The notes: generated from the letters alone by a model not told the origin. DNA of 64,000 nt from Anaerolineales bacterium (GCA_003105035.1 PQAL01000004.1:34725-98724); one strand, 5' to 3'; numbered from the stretch's first letter, positions 26,446 through 35,209 are shown. A program made the numbers and translations.

Positions 26446-27198
26446 ATGATGGCTCCCAGAAAACGCTCCCCACTGGAGATCAAGACAACCGAGGCGCACT
26501 TGTGCTCCATTTCGCTGCGCTTGAAGATCCTCGGTCAAGTGCCATTCTTCCGAGACCTGACCGCCTCCGATCATGAATGGATCAATTCGCTGTTCCATGA
26601 GAAAGATTTCGATACCGATGAAGTCATCTGTCTTTCCGGTGATGCGGCTGAACAGCTCTTCATCATTGCGGACGGAAGGGTCAAGCTGCTGCAGCATTCC
26701 CTGGAAGGCAAGGAGATCCTTCTCGACCTGCTCACCCCGGGGGAATTCTTTGGGGCGCTTTCCGGGCTGGGCAATGATGTCTACCCAGAGACGGCACAAG
26801 CCCATACCAACTGCTGCATCCTGGTCATCGGTCGGGAGACTTTCCAGCATGTTCTCCAGCGCTACCCGGCTGTCGCCTTGAAACTGATCGATATCATGGC
26901 CGGCAGACTCAGAACGGCCAACGAGCGTGTCCACCAACTGAGCGCCTTGAGCATCGAAGCACGCATTGCCAGCATCCTGCTGATGCTGGCAGATAAGTTC
27001 GGAGAACGAAAGGGGAATGAACTCCTGCTGCAGGTGCCTCTCTCCCGGGAGGACCTGGCCGGGATGAGTGGAGCGACCACGGAGAGCGCCAGCCGGGTGA
27101 TGAGCCGGTTCCAGAAGGATGGGCTGATCCGGTCAGGCCGGAAATGGGTGGCTGTGATCGACCGGGCAGGGCTGGAAGCTTTGGCCGGGAAGGCATAA
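26446..27198 (+). CDS. Crp/Fnr-family regulator
   Basis: A 250-aa protein. The N-terminal cyclic-nucleotide-binding-type beta roll covers about 30-145 (VICLSGDAAEQLFIIADGRV, LLTPGEFFG). The C-terminal winged HTH has VPLSREDLAGMSGATTESAS. Scattered cysteines (Cys-20, and NCC near residue 125) do not form the classic N-terminal Fnr iron-sulfur set, so it may sense another signal such as NO or haem. It precedes a hemerythrin gene that carries an Fnr-type box, its probable target. It is on the plus strand, opposite to the backbone. Confidence 0.88.
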   Translation: MMAPRKRSPLEIKTTEAHLCSISLRLKILGQVPFFRDLTASDHEWINSLFHEKDFDTDEVICLSGDAAEQLFIIADGRVKLLQHSLEGKEILLDLLTPGEFFGALSGLGNDVYPETAQAHTNCCILVIGRETFQHVLQRYPAVALKLIDIMAGRLRTANERVHQLSALSIEARIASILLMLADKFGERKGNELLLQVPLSREDLAGMSGATTESASRVMSRFQKDGLIRSGRKWVAVIDRAGLEALAGKA

Positions 27199-27221
27199 AA
27201 AAAATTATCTACCCATTCGTG

Positions 27222-27254
27222 GGAGCGCAGGTAGACCCTGCGCTCCTATATTTT
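27222..27254 (+). terminator. Terminator of the Crp/Fnr gene
   Basis: GGAGCGCAG (27222-27230) pairs with CTGCGCTCC (27238-27246) across a 7-base loop, followed by TATATTTT. It lies 24 bases after the regulator stop. Confidence 0.8.
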
Positions 27255-27266
27255 CCTGACAATTAA

Positions 27267-27308
27267 TTGATCTACATCATGGAATGAATCTTCCCACGGC
27301 GGTATAGT
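27267..27308 (+). promoter_or_regulatory. Fnr/Crp-type box and -10 of the hemerythrin gene
   Basis: TTGAT-CTAC-ATCAT at 27267-27280 matches the Fnr consensus TTGAT-N4-ATCAA at 9 of 10 positions. TATAGT at 27303-27308 is a good -10. Its inferred start near 27315 places the box centre at about -41.5, the class II activator position. This links the upstream Crp/Fnr protein to the hemerythrin gene. Confidence 0.75.
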
Positions 27309-27350
27309 GGTGACATAAGATCGGTCCCTATCTGTAAAGGAGATGAAAAA

Positions 27351-27863
27351 ATGACCACCCTGACCCAACCGTTACGAGACGAGCATAAGGAGCTTTACCC
27401 GCACATCGAGAGCCTGAGGCAGGCTGGATTGGCCGTGCACGGGAACCTCACCCAGGCCAGCCTTGAAAAGATCGATGAAGCCTATTCATTCCTTACCACC
27501 CACCTGCTGCCACATGCCCGTGCCGAGGAGGCCGCCCTCTACCCGGCCGTGCAAAAGGTGATGGGCAGCCCCCATGCGACCGCCACCATGAGCCGCGACC
27601 ACGTGGAAGTGGAGCGTTTGACCCAGGAACTGGCAGAGCTGCGTGGAACCCTTCAGGAGGGCGAGATCGGGGCCGGGAAGGCGAATGAACTGAAGCGCAT
27701 CCTCTACGGGCTGCACACGCTGGTGAAAGTTCATTTTGCCAAGGAGGAGGAGGTCTACCTTCCACTTCTGGATGCCGGCCTGACCGCCGAAGAAGCCAGG
27801 GAAATGTTCGATGCCATGGAAAACGCCGCCGGCGAAGCAAAAGCACACATCCACGTTGACTAA
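27351..27863 (+). CDS. Hemerythrin-domain protein
   Basis: A 170-aa four-helix protein. Di-iron ligands expected for hemerythrin HHE proteins are visible: LRDEHKELYPHI at the start, THLLPHARAEEAALYP near residue 45-60, MSRDHVEVERL near 82 and VKVHFAKEEEVYLP near 124. It would bind O2, NO or act in iron-sulfur repair. GGAGATG lies before the ATG. It is preceded by an Fnr-type site and followed by a bidirectional terminator. Together with the regulator it forms a self-contained two-gene insert on the plus strand. Confidence 0.9.
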   Translation: MTTLTQPLRDEHKELYPHIESLRQAGLAVHGNLTQASLEKIDEAYSFLTTHLLPHARAEEAALYPAVQKVMGSPHATATMSRDHVEVERLTQELAELRGTLQEGEIGAGKANELKRILYGLHTLVKVHFAKEEEVYLPLLDAGLTAEEAREMFDAMENAAGEAKAHIHVD

Positions 27864-27865
27864 AT

Positions 27866-27910
27866 AAAAAAGAGATCGTCCCAGGAATTTTGGGGCGATC
27901 TCTTTTTTAT
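27866..27910. terminator. Bidirectional terminator
   Basis: AAAAAAGAGATCG-TCCC (27867-27883) pairs with GGGGCGATCTCTTTTTT (27893-27909) around a 9-base loop. T tracts stand on the downstream side in both directions. It separates the hemerythrin gene from the converging ArdC-like gene. Confidence 0.9.
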
Positions 27911-27915
27911 TTCGA

Positions 27916-28941
27916 TCAAACAATTGGGAGCTCCGCTTCATCAGCGTGTACTAACCTTCCCATACTGGTCGGTATAACGGCACCCTGGTACTGCTCATCA
28001 ATCCATGCAATGACTTGGTGAGCTGCATCCCGGATGCGTTCCCCACATTCCATCAGTTCCGCCAGGGCGTTCTCCCCATCCCCCCAATGAGCCAAGTAGC
28101 CAAAGGCGACCTCCCCCACATCCAGCCCGAAGTGGTGGAGGATGCAGAAGGCAACCGATTCGGCCTCACACTCGATGCGCGAGCGCGGGTTGTGCGCCCG
28201 GTATTCTTTGTCAGAGTGCAGGATGGCATGACCCAGTTCATGCGCCAGGGTCTGGGCACGGAAGAGCGGTGACCGGTTGCCGGCCACAACGATCCTCTTC
28301 GCATGACCTTCCTCGTCATAGCTGCAGGCGCCGCCCCAGTTCGGATTGTCCGACTCGATCAGCTCGACCTCGATGTGGAGGATTTCCTTTGCGAAGGATG
28401 CCAGCGCAGCGTACACTCCCTGATCATCCCCTGCAAGGTTCATGTTGATCGGCTCGGGGATGGGAGCGCCGTCCGTCTGGCTGACATCGAAGGTGTGCCC
28501 AATCTTGAAGCCCACCACCTTGTAGCCGGATGCGTCACGGCCGCAATCCCCATCGCCGTCAGGTTCTCTAGCTTCCCTCGTTCTGTTTTCCTCCTTTCCC
28601 TTTTCAGGGGAGGAACATACCGGTACCCGAGCGAGGATCGGGACCAGGATCTCGATTCCCCTTTCCCCTTTGCAGACATGCCGCCCCAACTGGTTCCAGG
28701 TCCGGTAAGATGCGCACAAGGTGGCCTGCGGGAACTGGAGCAGGATCAATATCAGGTTGTTGAACGAGTACCGGTGGAAATGAGAGAGAAACTTCAAGTA
28801 CTCGGTCCACCGACCGCTCCCGACCAGCTGGCTTACACCGTCTTCCAACTTCTGTCGGGCCTGGTCCAACTTCTCTTGTCGGAGGGCAACAGCTGCCTGG
28901 CGTTCTTCATCGTTCATCTCCGACCATTTCTTTGTTTTCAT
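27916..28941 (-). CDS. ArdC-like antirestriction protein
   Basis: About 341 aa. The N-terminal ssDNA-binding ArdC-type domain covers about 20-120 (FNNLILILLQFPQATLCASY, then TWNQLGRHVCKGERGIEI). A zincin-like metallopeptidase domain follows, with LAHELGHAILH near residue 240 and a downstream glutamate in IECEAESVA. ArdC-type proteins protect incoming DNA from restriction. The ATG at 28941 is preceded by the GACAGAAAAAGGAG leader shared by several genes of the element. Confidence 0.85.
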   Translation of the reverse strand: MKTKKWSEMNDEERQAAVALRQEKLDQARQKLEDGVSQLVGSGRWTEYLKFLSHFHRYSFNNLILILLQFPQATLCASYRTWNQLGRHVCKGERGIEILVPILARVPVCSSPEKGKEENRTREAREPDGDGDCGRDASGYKVVGFKIGHTFDVSQTDGAPIPEPINMNLAGDDQGVYAALASFAKEILHIEVELIESDNPNWGGACSYDEEGHAKRIVVAGNRSPLFRAQTLAHELGHAILHSDKEYRAHNPRSRIECEAESVAFCILHHFGLDVGEVAFGYLAHWGDGENALAELMECGERIRDAAHQVIAWIDEQYQGAVIPTSMGRLVHADEAELPIV

Positions 28942-28966
28942 GGTTTCTGTCTCCTTTTTCTGTCGG

Positions 28967-29353
28967 TCAGGCGGGAATGAGTTCCGCTTCCGCCTGAATG
29001 AGGATGGATTGACCTCGCCGGTCGTGTTCCACCAGCCGGTCAACACCCTGTTCATGGGCTTCGAAGGCGTACATCTCCTCACGTTCTTGTGCAGTGAGGG
29101 TCTCCTCCAAGAGCCATTGCTCCACGATCAGGTTCTCCCGTGCTGCCTCCCGCGCCAGGCGTTCGGCGGCTGCAACCGTGTGAACATGGGGATTGCCCCA
29201 GCCGTAGCGGTTGAACCAGCGGGCAGCCAGGCGGGTCCGGAAGGGACCCTGTGCGCACGTATAGAGATGGCCGTGCGTCTCACGTGTCGGCATCCTGGGG
29301 GATGAGAACAGTACCCAATCCCCTTGTGGACGTTTACCCAGGTAGTAGGGCAT
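28967..29353 (-). CDS. Hypothetical protein upstream of ardC
   Basis: A 128-aa protein of unknown family: MPYYLGKRPQGDWVLFSSPR, then a charged helical region (AAERLAREAARENLIVEQWL). AGGAGG lies ahead of ATG 29353; the longer open frame upstream has no ribosome-binding site and covers the small leader gene. It ends 25 bases before the ArdC start and probably shares its operon. Confidence 0.65.
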   Translation of the reverse strand: MPYYLGKRPQGDWVLFSSPRMPTRETHGHLYTCAQGPFRTRLAARWFNRYGWGNPHVHTVAAAERLAREAARENLIVEQWLLEETLTAQEREEMYAFEAHEQGVDRLVEHDRRGQSILIQAEAELIPA

Positions 29354-29426
29354 GGCCGCCTCCTGATCCGGGCATGGGCGCAGGGCCAATGGCCGGCAGA
29401 CCCTTGACATGAATTTTTCTGTGCAT
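29334..29426 (-). CDS. 30-residue leader or micro-protein
   Basis: A 30-codon frame (MHRKIHVKGLPAIGPAPMPG...) with a strong AAAGGAGG six bases before its ATG. Its stop lies inside the next gene, 20 bases after that gene's start, so the two are translationally coupled. It could be a leader peptide that opens the downstream start. No similarity is recognised. Confidence 0.4.
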   Translation of the reverse strand: MHRKIHVKGLPAIGPAPMPGSGGGHALLPG

Positions 29427-29527
29427 GGTTCCTCCTTTTGATTTCTGTAGACGACCTTTTGGGAAAATGCTTCTTCCGTGCAGACTGGCGAATGCCAGCA
29501 AACGGTGACTGCTCGTAAAACAGAGCA

Positions 29528-29568
29528 GCACACGCAAGGGATCCAGAAACTCGACCGCTTGCGTGTGC
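29528..29568 (-). repeat. Hairpin H1 of a three-member family
   Basis: 11-bp arms (29528-29538 with 29558-29568) and a 19-base loop. On the minus strand the 5' arm begins GCACAC and the loop begins CGGTCGAGTTTC. It lies in the leader between a 103-aa gene and the 30-residue frame. The same design is seen at 31414 and 39265. A separate 9-bp GC hairpin at 29591-29612 follows the 103-aa gene stop. Confidence 0.6.
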
Positions 29569-29618
29569 CGTTCTGAAAGACAGGGGAGGAGGGGGCGGAG
29601 CAATCCGCCCCCTTTGAC

Positions 29619-29930
29619 CTATGCAAATTGGTATTGCTGTGCGAGTTCTGTTTCGACCGCCTGCGCTTGGCTGCTGTTGAGCCAGCGGCGGATGCCCAGA
29701 AGCGCCTCATCTGGGGAAACCGATCCGGCTGCGACCGACTGCAGGGTTGCCATCAAGACATCCCGGCCGGCAGAGAGGTTCAGCCTACCGTCAATGGCCA
29801 TCAGATCTTGGCCGGATTGCTCGACCTCGTTCACAAGCTTTCGTAACGGAACGAAATCGTGCTCGATCTCCGCGAAGTCAACCGCCTGGCGAAGGGACTC
29901 AATTGCGTAATTGAAGTCATAGCTGGCCAT
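29619..29930 (-). CDS. Small acidic hypothetical protein
   Basis: A 103-aa, probably helical protein (MASYDFNYAIESLRQAVDFA..., then SPDEALLGIRRWLNSSQAQA). It begins 9 bases after the RadC stop codon, so it is in one operon with radC. No family is recognised. Confidence 0.65.
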   Translation of the reverse strand: MASYDFNYAIESLRQAVDFAEIEHDFVPLRKLVNEVEQSGQDLMAIDGRLNLSAGRDVLMATLQSVAAGSVSPDEALLGIRRWLNSSQAQAVETELAQQYQFA

Positions 29931-29939
29931 GGCAGTACC

Positions 29940-30644
29940 TCACGAAAATCCCAGGCCGCGTTCTTTGAGAGACACGAAGCGGCTTCCACCTATCACGATA
30001 TGGTCCAGCACATCGATGTCCAGGAGTTTTCCGGCCGCCACGATCGCACGGGTAACCGCAACATCATCTGGTGAGGGTGTCGGGTCCGAACTCGGATGGT
30101 TGTGGAGGACGATCATGGCCGGGGCCAATCGCTGGAGAGCCGGCTTGAACAGCTCACCCACGTGCACCTGGGAGGAGTTGACCGAGCCGTGGTACACCTC
30201 GACGATCTCGATGACGCGGTTGCGCGTGTCGAGAAGCATGACACGCAGGTACTCCTGCTCCAGGAGTGACATCTCGTACTGCACGAGGGCCGCAGCATCA
30301 GACGGCGAGTTGACTGCTGGCCGTTCTCCGGCTGGTTCGGTCAGCCGCAGGCCGAGGGCAAGGGCAGCCTTGATGCGCACCGCGGTCTGTTGACCAACGC
30401 CGCGCACGGAAGCGAGCTCCGCGACATGCGCCTTGAAGAGACGCTGTACATCCCCGCCAAAGCGGGCAAGGATGCCTTCAGCGACTTCGATCTGCTGCGC
30501 CCCGCCGACCACCGCAGCCAGGAGTTCGGCCAGGCTGCAGGCAGTGGCATTCGATGTAACCCGGTATGCAGGCTGGTCTCGAAGGGGCAGGGTCTTCAAT
30601 TTGGTGGGTCTGTAAGTGGGAGGGGTGGTAAGAAGGGTTTCCAT
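29940..30644 (-). CDS. radC: RadC/JAB-domain protein
   Basis: About 234 aa. An N-terminal helix-hairpin-helix region (VRGVGQQTAVRIKAALALG) is followed by the MPN/JAB-type domain with the metal site HNHPSSDPTPSPDD near residue 185. RadC-type proteins are frequent on plasmids and integrative elements; their biochemical role is unsettled, despite the old repair name. The ATG at 30644 has AAAAGG at a good distance; an ATG at 30653 abuts the Shine-Dalgarno. The CACAGAAAAGGA leader is shared with other backbone genes. Confidence 0.9.
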   Translation of the reverse strand: METLLTTPPTYRPTKLKTLPLRDQPAYRVTSNATACSLAELLAAVVGGAQQIEVAEGILARFGGDVQRLFKAHVAELASVRGVGQQTAVRIKAALALGLRLTEPAGERPAVNSPSDAAALVQYEMSLLEQEYLRVMLLDTRNRVIEIVEVYHGSVNSSQVHVGELFKPALQRLAPAMIVLHNHPSSDPTPSPDDVAVTRAIVAAGKLLDIDVLDHIVIGGSRFVSLKERGLGFS

Positions 30645-30740
30645 TGCGTCCATCCTTTTCTGTGATTTGGTGGGGACGGACGACATGTCTCCCCAGGGGG
30701 AGCGGACATCCGTCCCCGTGGGGAATGATCGAACTTTCTG

Positions 30741-31274
30741 TTATTGGTCCGGGTTGTACCCATCCGGCCAGGGCTGCGACTCGGTGATGATCTCGTCGCG
30801 TTTCAGACCGGGATAGAGCACCTGGCCGTCCTCTGCGACCACTGGCGGGAAGACCCAGGGGTTGCTTGCCAGCGCCTTGCGCAGGCTTTCCACGTGGGCG
30901 AGCCAGTAGTGCGCCTCGCTGCCTTTGACACAGGCCCAGCCGGCACCTCGCCGGCGGCTCGTCAGGTCGGGGGCGTAGTATGTCTCCGCGCCGCAGATCG
31001 GGCAGGCTTGTGGGGCGACCGGAAAGAACCCGGACGGTACCTCGGGAGCGCGTTCGCCCCCACCCCGCAGATATTCCATGACGGCTGTAACCGCCGGGCA
31101 TTCTGCGCCCAGCCCACAGGTGCAGCGCCGATCCTTTCCGACGCTGTGATACTGCGGGTGGGTATCCGGTCCCATGTTGACAAGGTAGTAATAGCCAGAC
31201 ACGGAGACTGTGGCCTGCTGGCACAGGTGCCGCAGGTCAGTTTCCTTGATCTGTTTCAGTGTGGTGAGCACCAT
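30741..31274 (-). CDS. SWIM-like zinc-knuckle protein
   Basis: A 177-aa protein of unknown role. RRCTCGLGAECPAV near residue 55 resembles a SWIM zinc finger, and ACPICGAETYY with a further cysteine near residue 105 is a second possible metal site. GGAGG lies 5 bases before ATG 31274. The 22-bp leader repeat at 31316-31337 lies just upstream. It heads the radC operon. Confidence 0.65.
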   Translation of the reverse strand: MVLTTLKQIKETDLRHLCQQATVSVSGYYYLVNMGPDTHPQYHSVGKDRRCTCGLGAECPAVTAVMEYLRGGGERAPEVPSGFFPVAPQACPICGAETYYAPDLTSRRRGAGWACVKGSEAHYWLAHVESLRKALASNPWVFPPVVAEDGQVLYPGLKRDEIITESQPWPDGYNPDQ

Positions 31275-31315
31275 CTTGCACCTCCTTCCGTTTGCTTTGC
31301 ATAAGTCCTCCAAAA

Positions 31316-31337
31316 GGTGAAATTGCTGCTGACGGAT
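31316..31337 (-). repeat. 22-bp leader repeat, copy 1
   Basis: GGTGAAATTG followed by CTGCTGACGGAT (plus strand). It matches 39039-39060 at 21 of 22 bases. In both cases it lies 18-42 bases before the start of a minus-strand gene for a zinc-knuckle (SWIM-like) protein. Confidence 0.7.
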
Positions 31338-31413
31338 CGAACCAGCCTGTGGCTGGTCTGACGGATTCTGATCACCCGCACAACGCGGATGTGAATCACA
31401 AGGAGAGTGAGAA

Positions 31414-31455
31414 GCACGCCAGGCACATGAATGGGATTCGATATGCCTGGCGTGC
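31414..31455 (-). repeat. Hairpin H2 of the family
   Basis: Perfect 12-bp arms (31414-31425 with 31444-31455) and an 18-base loop. On the minus strand the arm begins GCACGCC and the loop begins TATCGAATCCC. It has the same geometry as H1 and H3 but different arm bases, with pairing kept. Confidence 0.65.
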
Positions 31456-31687
31456 CGCCCACAAGAGCGGTACTAATTGTTGGAGAAGTGGGGCGAAAAA
31501 TAGAGAACTAAAATTATCCGGACTTACTCAACATTGATATGCTCGATGTGCAATTATTTTTTGTCATTAATGCAGGTAAGCACTTAGTCAAGCTAAACAT
31601 AATGTCCGCCCTTGTATGTGATATATTTCCAATCAAAATGGAAACGAATAGAAGTTATTGTGAATTACCCTCCTAGGGGGGCTGCGA

Positions 31688-33751
31688 ATGAAACAAATCC
31701 TCAATACCATCAACTCGGACTCTGTAAATTTGAAAGGCTGCCAATTCACCGTTGGTGCTTTATATCAAGCCTTGTACGGCACTTGCATAAGCGGATTACC
31801 AATGCTCGTATCACATGATGCAAGTCGGCTAATTGGATGGTCGAGATCATTTGCCCTATACTTTGAACCAGGATTGACCCGTCTGACGAATATTGGTGAA
31901 ATTGGCGATACAGATGAGGATTTTGACCTCCTAAGGCGATTATTTAGCCATTTCATGAGAAGCCACCTAGATGAATTCGCCTCAGAGATTGAGCAATTGC
32001 GATATATGTTACAGGGGAACCTTCAAGGACAAGAAAAGCAGATATTTTCTGATTGCCTGGCATTCGTAGAACCGGGTTTGGCTAGAAGAACTTTCCCAAA
32101 ACTCTTTGAAATCGCGGATGATGATGGCCTCATTCCCATCGAAAAATTAAGTCCTATAGGCTCCGGTGTTTATCAAATAGGTGACTTGGCGGTCTTTGCC
32201 CACCCGTATTTCCGTCGCGCTCTTTTTCGATTGAATACGATTGATTATCCACTACTAAAAACACTGCAAAGTTTAACTTCACAATCAACAAGAATTGCCT
32301 TAGATCACGATATGGTTGGACTTGCAAGCACGTACCAAGGAGAGAGGGAAGAATTTGCTTACTGGTGGGGACCAAAATTCAGCGATGATCTAACATCCAT
32401 ACCTGTCGGAGTTACACACCATGAAGCTGATGATGATCAAAAAGTAATGCAAGGAATTGCATCCACCGAATTTCGATGGGGAGTGATGAATAGGTATCAT
32501 GTATTTGAAGCTGAAGAAGTTTGCCATGTTCCTGATTCAGATGACGGTAGCGAGAAATTTGGATGCCGATATGTTCATTCTATGGTTGATAAGGAGAACA
32601 GGAGAATAGATCATTTTGACGGGGCCATTCGAATGTATTCGCGAAATGCTATGCTTGAACGCCAACGCCAGGATCTTGCTCATGCGCCACGGAACACGGA
32701 ATACACAAAGCTTTGGAGAGTCGATGGGGACATAACAATATCTACATGGAAACAACTTATTTCCGATTACTTCAGGGATAATTTCCTTGTTGGCGAATAT
32801 TTGGGGGCAGAACCACTGGATAAATCCATATGGTCAAACAAAAAAGAAGGCACGCTTAAGGATTCGTTTGTTCCCTTTTCACTGACCAAAGACGTGGGGT
32901 TACGATTGGCGTTATCGTTGCATGAGAGAACAGCAGATGCAAATACACACGTTCGCATTGTCAAACCATTTGATGTAATTTCGGTCGGAGATGAAACATA
33001 TCCTTACGTGGAAACATTTACGCTCGAACTTAGAAAAGCCTTATTGAAAGCTGGCGGTGATTTACTAATCCCAGAAGGTGTGCGATTCGTAAGTCACAAG
33101 GATTTTTACATCAATTTACCCGTCATTTATCATCCAGAAGATGATGCCAAGAATTCTGTTATTCAAACATTGGGAGCGATCAAGAAGTTGGTGAATGCTT
33201 TATGCAGCAAGAGCGATCAATGTGTTATAGGTTACACCCTTGCTTACCCTATAGACCAAAACCGTGAAGTACGGATTTCAACTCTTGGGCAGATTAATGT
33301 ATTAGCGAACTGGCTTGATAACCCTTTAGCGATTCCACCAGTCTCAAATACCGATTTACTGACTTGGTCTGAGAATTTGGCAGACCACCTTCGAATATCT
33401 TACCGACACAATTTAGATAAACCAAAGATATTCTCCATTCTTCAGTCCTCTGGAATATTACTGATCAGCAGGAAAAGAATAGAAGCAGAAGAGTGCAAGT
33501 TTAAATATTCTGGAGACAACAAGGCCCTTAGATTTGAATTAGTATTTGATCAAGAAGGGCATAAGCTGGCTAATGATTTATTGGCTGTAGGCATTCAACC
33601 CACCTTAGGCTATCTCATCGAAGAATCCGAATGTACACAATGTGGTGAACCTTATCAAAGCTGTAAATGCTCAAAAATACTTGACCAAGATGTTGCTCAA
33701 AAGATAAACAAAGCCTTACCTTTCCTCTATTGGATTGACCGCCCTGTGTAA
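31688..33751 (+). CDS. 687-aa orphan protein of cargo block A
   Basis: A 687-aa soluble protein whose family I do not recognise. The N-terminal third contains possible helical repeats. The region near 300-420 looks like a separate domain (ITISTWKQLISDYFRDNFLV). The C-terminus has a cysteine cluster (SECTQCGEPYQSCKCSKIL) that probably binds zinc. GGGGGG just before the ATG is an atypical ribosome-binding site. It is AT-rich and opposite to the backbone genes. It is followed 170 bases later by a nuclease-like gene, so the pair may form a defence system. Confidence 0.7.
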   Translation: MKQILNTINSDSVNLKGCQFTVGALYQALYGTCISGLPMLVSHDASRLIGWSRSFALYFEPGLTRLTNIGEIGDTDEDFDLLRRLFSHFMRSHLDEFASEIEQLRYMLQGNLQGQEKQIFSDCLAFVEPGLARRTFPKLFEIADDDGLIPIEKLSPIGSGVYQIGDLAVFAHPYFRRALFRLNTIDYPLLKTLQSLTSQSTRIALDHDMVGLASTYQGEREEFAYWWGPKFSDDLTSIPVGVTHHEADDDQKVMQGIASTEFRWGVMNRYHVFEAEEVCHVPDSDDGSEKFGCRYVHSMVDKENRRIDHFDGAIRMYSRNAMLERQRQDLAHAPRNTEYTKLWRVDGDITISTWKQLISDYFRDNFLVGEYLGAEPLDKSIWSNKKEGTLKDSFVPFSLTKDVGLRLALSLHERTADANTHVRIVKPFDVISVGDETYPYVETFTLELRKALLKAGGDLLIPEGVRFVSHKDFYINLPVIYHPEDDAKNSVIQTLGAIKKLVNALCSKSDQCVIGYTLAYPIDQNREVRISTLGQINVLANWLDNPLAIPPVSNTDLLTWSENLADHLRISYRHNLDKPKIFSILQSSGILLISRKRIEAEECKFKYSGDNKALRFELVFDQEGHKLANDLLAVGIQPTLGYLIEESECTQCGEPYQSCKCSKILDQDVAQKINKALPFLYWIDRPV

Positions 33752-33919
33752 TCAAGAAAGAGAAAATGATAGATCTCATGGAAATTAGTGAGAAACCCAG
33801 CGAAGAGAATTATTATCTTGGGAATTTCGTTGATTGGTCTTTATATTTGATCTATCAAGAATAACGATTGTCTTGAATAAGTAGAGTCGAAATTCGGTCA
33901 ATCGTATAAGGAAATAGAT

Positions 33920-35137
33920 ATGGAAAAGGATTTTTACACAGTCCCCATCAACGCCTATATTTTCAATCCTCAAAAAGAGAATCCTGAAGAAGAAGTAAGG
34001 CAATGGGCTTTATATGAACTTCTCTCGCGATATGGATACAGGATCATAGAATTACGAACTGAAGTAAGTGTCAGGATCGGGTCAAAGCCCAAAAAGGCTG
34101 ATATTGTCATCAAAGTCGATAATAACAATATAGCTGTTATTGAATGCAAAAGAAAAAACCGAAAAGATGATTCAGCGAGCCAAGTGAAGGGCTATGCTGA
34201 GAGGTTAGGGGCAGAATATGCTGTTTGGACGGATGGCGTATCATATTGGAATGTTGCCAGGAGAGTAGCCGGAAACTGGTATCAGATTCTTGATCTCCCC
34301 AAACGTAGCGAACTCGGGAAAATAAATTATGGGATTTTAATTGGTAGAACTGCTTTCATGTCAAGATTTCTTTATTGGCACAACTCAACTGTTCCGGGTA
34401 AGTACGTAAGGGCCTTCTTCTCTGCAGTTCAAACTCCCGCAAATCAATTAGGGTTGCAGGCCATCGAAGGTGTTCCTGAATATTTAAGTCATAGCTTCGT
34501 GGAGTTATTTTACATTGCCGAAGAAGTGTTGTCCCCCCATATTGAAAAAGAACCGTTCGACCAAAAACGTTTGCTTCATAGACTTCTTGATTTGTTCCTG
34601 GACCTAAGGACTTTCTACCAGGATGTTGAATTTCACCCTCAATATCCTTCTAATGTAAAAGGAACCAGCCTGGAAGATAGCGTCAAGATGATGCAATCCC
34701 TACTCAGCCAGCTCGAGGATGATCCCTCGCATTCTGTAAAGGTTGATATGGGGATTCAAAAACAAGCAGCTCTCAGGATTAGTTTCGTTTTGAGTTACAA
34801 CCGGGAATTACTCAAGCGATATGAAGGCCTGATTTCTCTCGAGGCAGTCTTGGTAAGTGCATTGGATGCGATCATGCGATATATTGCACAATACAGTCGG
34901 CAAGGGGCATCTGACGAGGATTTGTCTGAAAACCAAGTGTCAGATATTATTCGAGTATTCGAAATCGCCTACTTACAACCGAAGAATATGTTTTTACCCA
35001 CGAAGAATGATATAGATGGCAATGAAAACTTGAAAAAGATTTGTGAAATCTACTGGTCAAATTTCCTGGCCATCTATCTTGAACAAAACAAACGAGGACT
35101 ATTCCATAGGATATCGGGTAAATATTTCGGGTATTAG
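33920..35137 (+). CDS. HsdR-N-like nuclease-domain protein
   Basis: A 405-aa protein. Its N-terminal 130 residues resemble the type I restriction enzyme R-subunit nuclease domain. KKADIVIKVDNNNIAVIECK supplies the Asp and the E-x-K of a PD-(D/E)XK site, and GAEYAVWTDGVSYW follows as in HsdR_N. No helicase motor is attached. The remaining 270 residues are helical and unassigned. Such stand-alone proteins occur in defence islands. AAGGAAATAG precedes the ATG. Confidence 0.75.
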   Translation: MEKDFYTVPINAYIFNPQKENPEEEVRQWALYELLSRYGYRIIELRTEVSVRIGSKPKKADIVIKVDNNNIAVIECKRKNRKDDSASQVKGYAERLGAEYAVWTDGVSYWNVARRVAGNWYQILDLPKRSELGKINYGILIGRTAFMSRFLYWHNSTVPGKYVRAFFSAVQTPANQLGLQAIEGVPEYLSHSFVELFYIAEEVLSPHIEKEPFDQKRLLHRLLDLFLDLRTFYQDVEFHPQYPSNVKGTSLEDSVKMMQSLLSQLEDDPSHSVKVDMGIQKQAALRISFVLSYNRELLKRYEGLISLEAVLVSALDAIMRYIAQYSRQGASDEDLSENQVSDIIRVFEIAYLQPKNMFLPTKNDIDGNENLKKICEIYWSNFLAIYLEQNKRGLFHRISGKYFGY

Positions 35138-35180
35138 CTGTGGTGATTTTCCATGGCCTGAAGCATAATACTAATTGTGC

Positions 35181-35209
35181 TTGTACTATTTTTTGTTATC
35201 CTATATACT
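35181..35209 (+). promoter_or_regulatory. Promoter of the TIGR04255 cassette
   Basis: TTGTAC (35181-35186), a 17-base spacer, TATACT (35204-35209). It lies 80 bases before the first gene of the three-gene cassette. It suggests separate control from the nuclease gene. Confidence 0.6.

Larger units (their letters stand above)
31275..31687. other. Leader region between backbone and cargo block A
   Basis: No gene is supported. It contains the leader repeat (31316-31337), a small CAGCC-TGT-GGCTG stem at 31342-31354 and the long hairpin at 31414-31455. Base composition changes from GC-rich to AT-rich near 31500, which I take as the left junction of cargo block A. No convincing promoter for the plus-strand gene at 31688 was seen. 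Confidence 0.5.

Noticed and set aside
29591..29612. Intrinsic terminator after the 103-aa gene
   Set aside because: The 9-bp GC stem is good, but no T tract follows on the minus strand, so I list it only as a hairpin within another entry.
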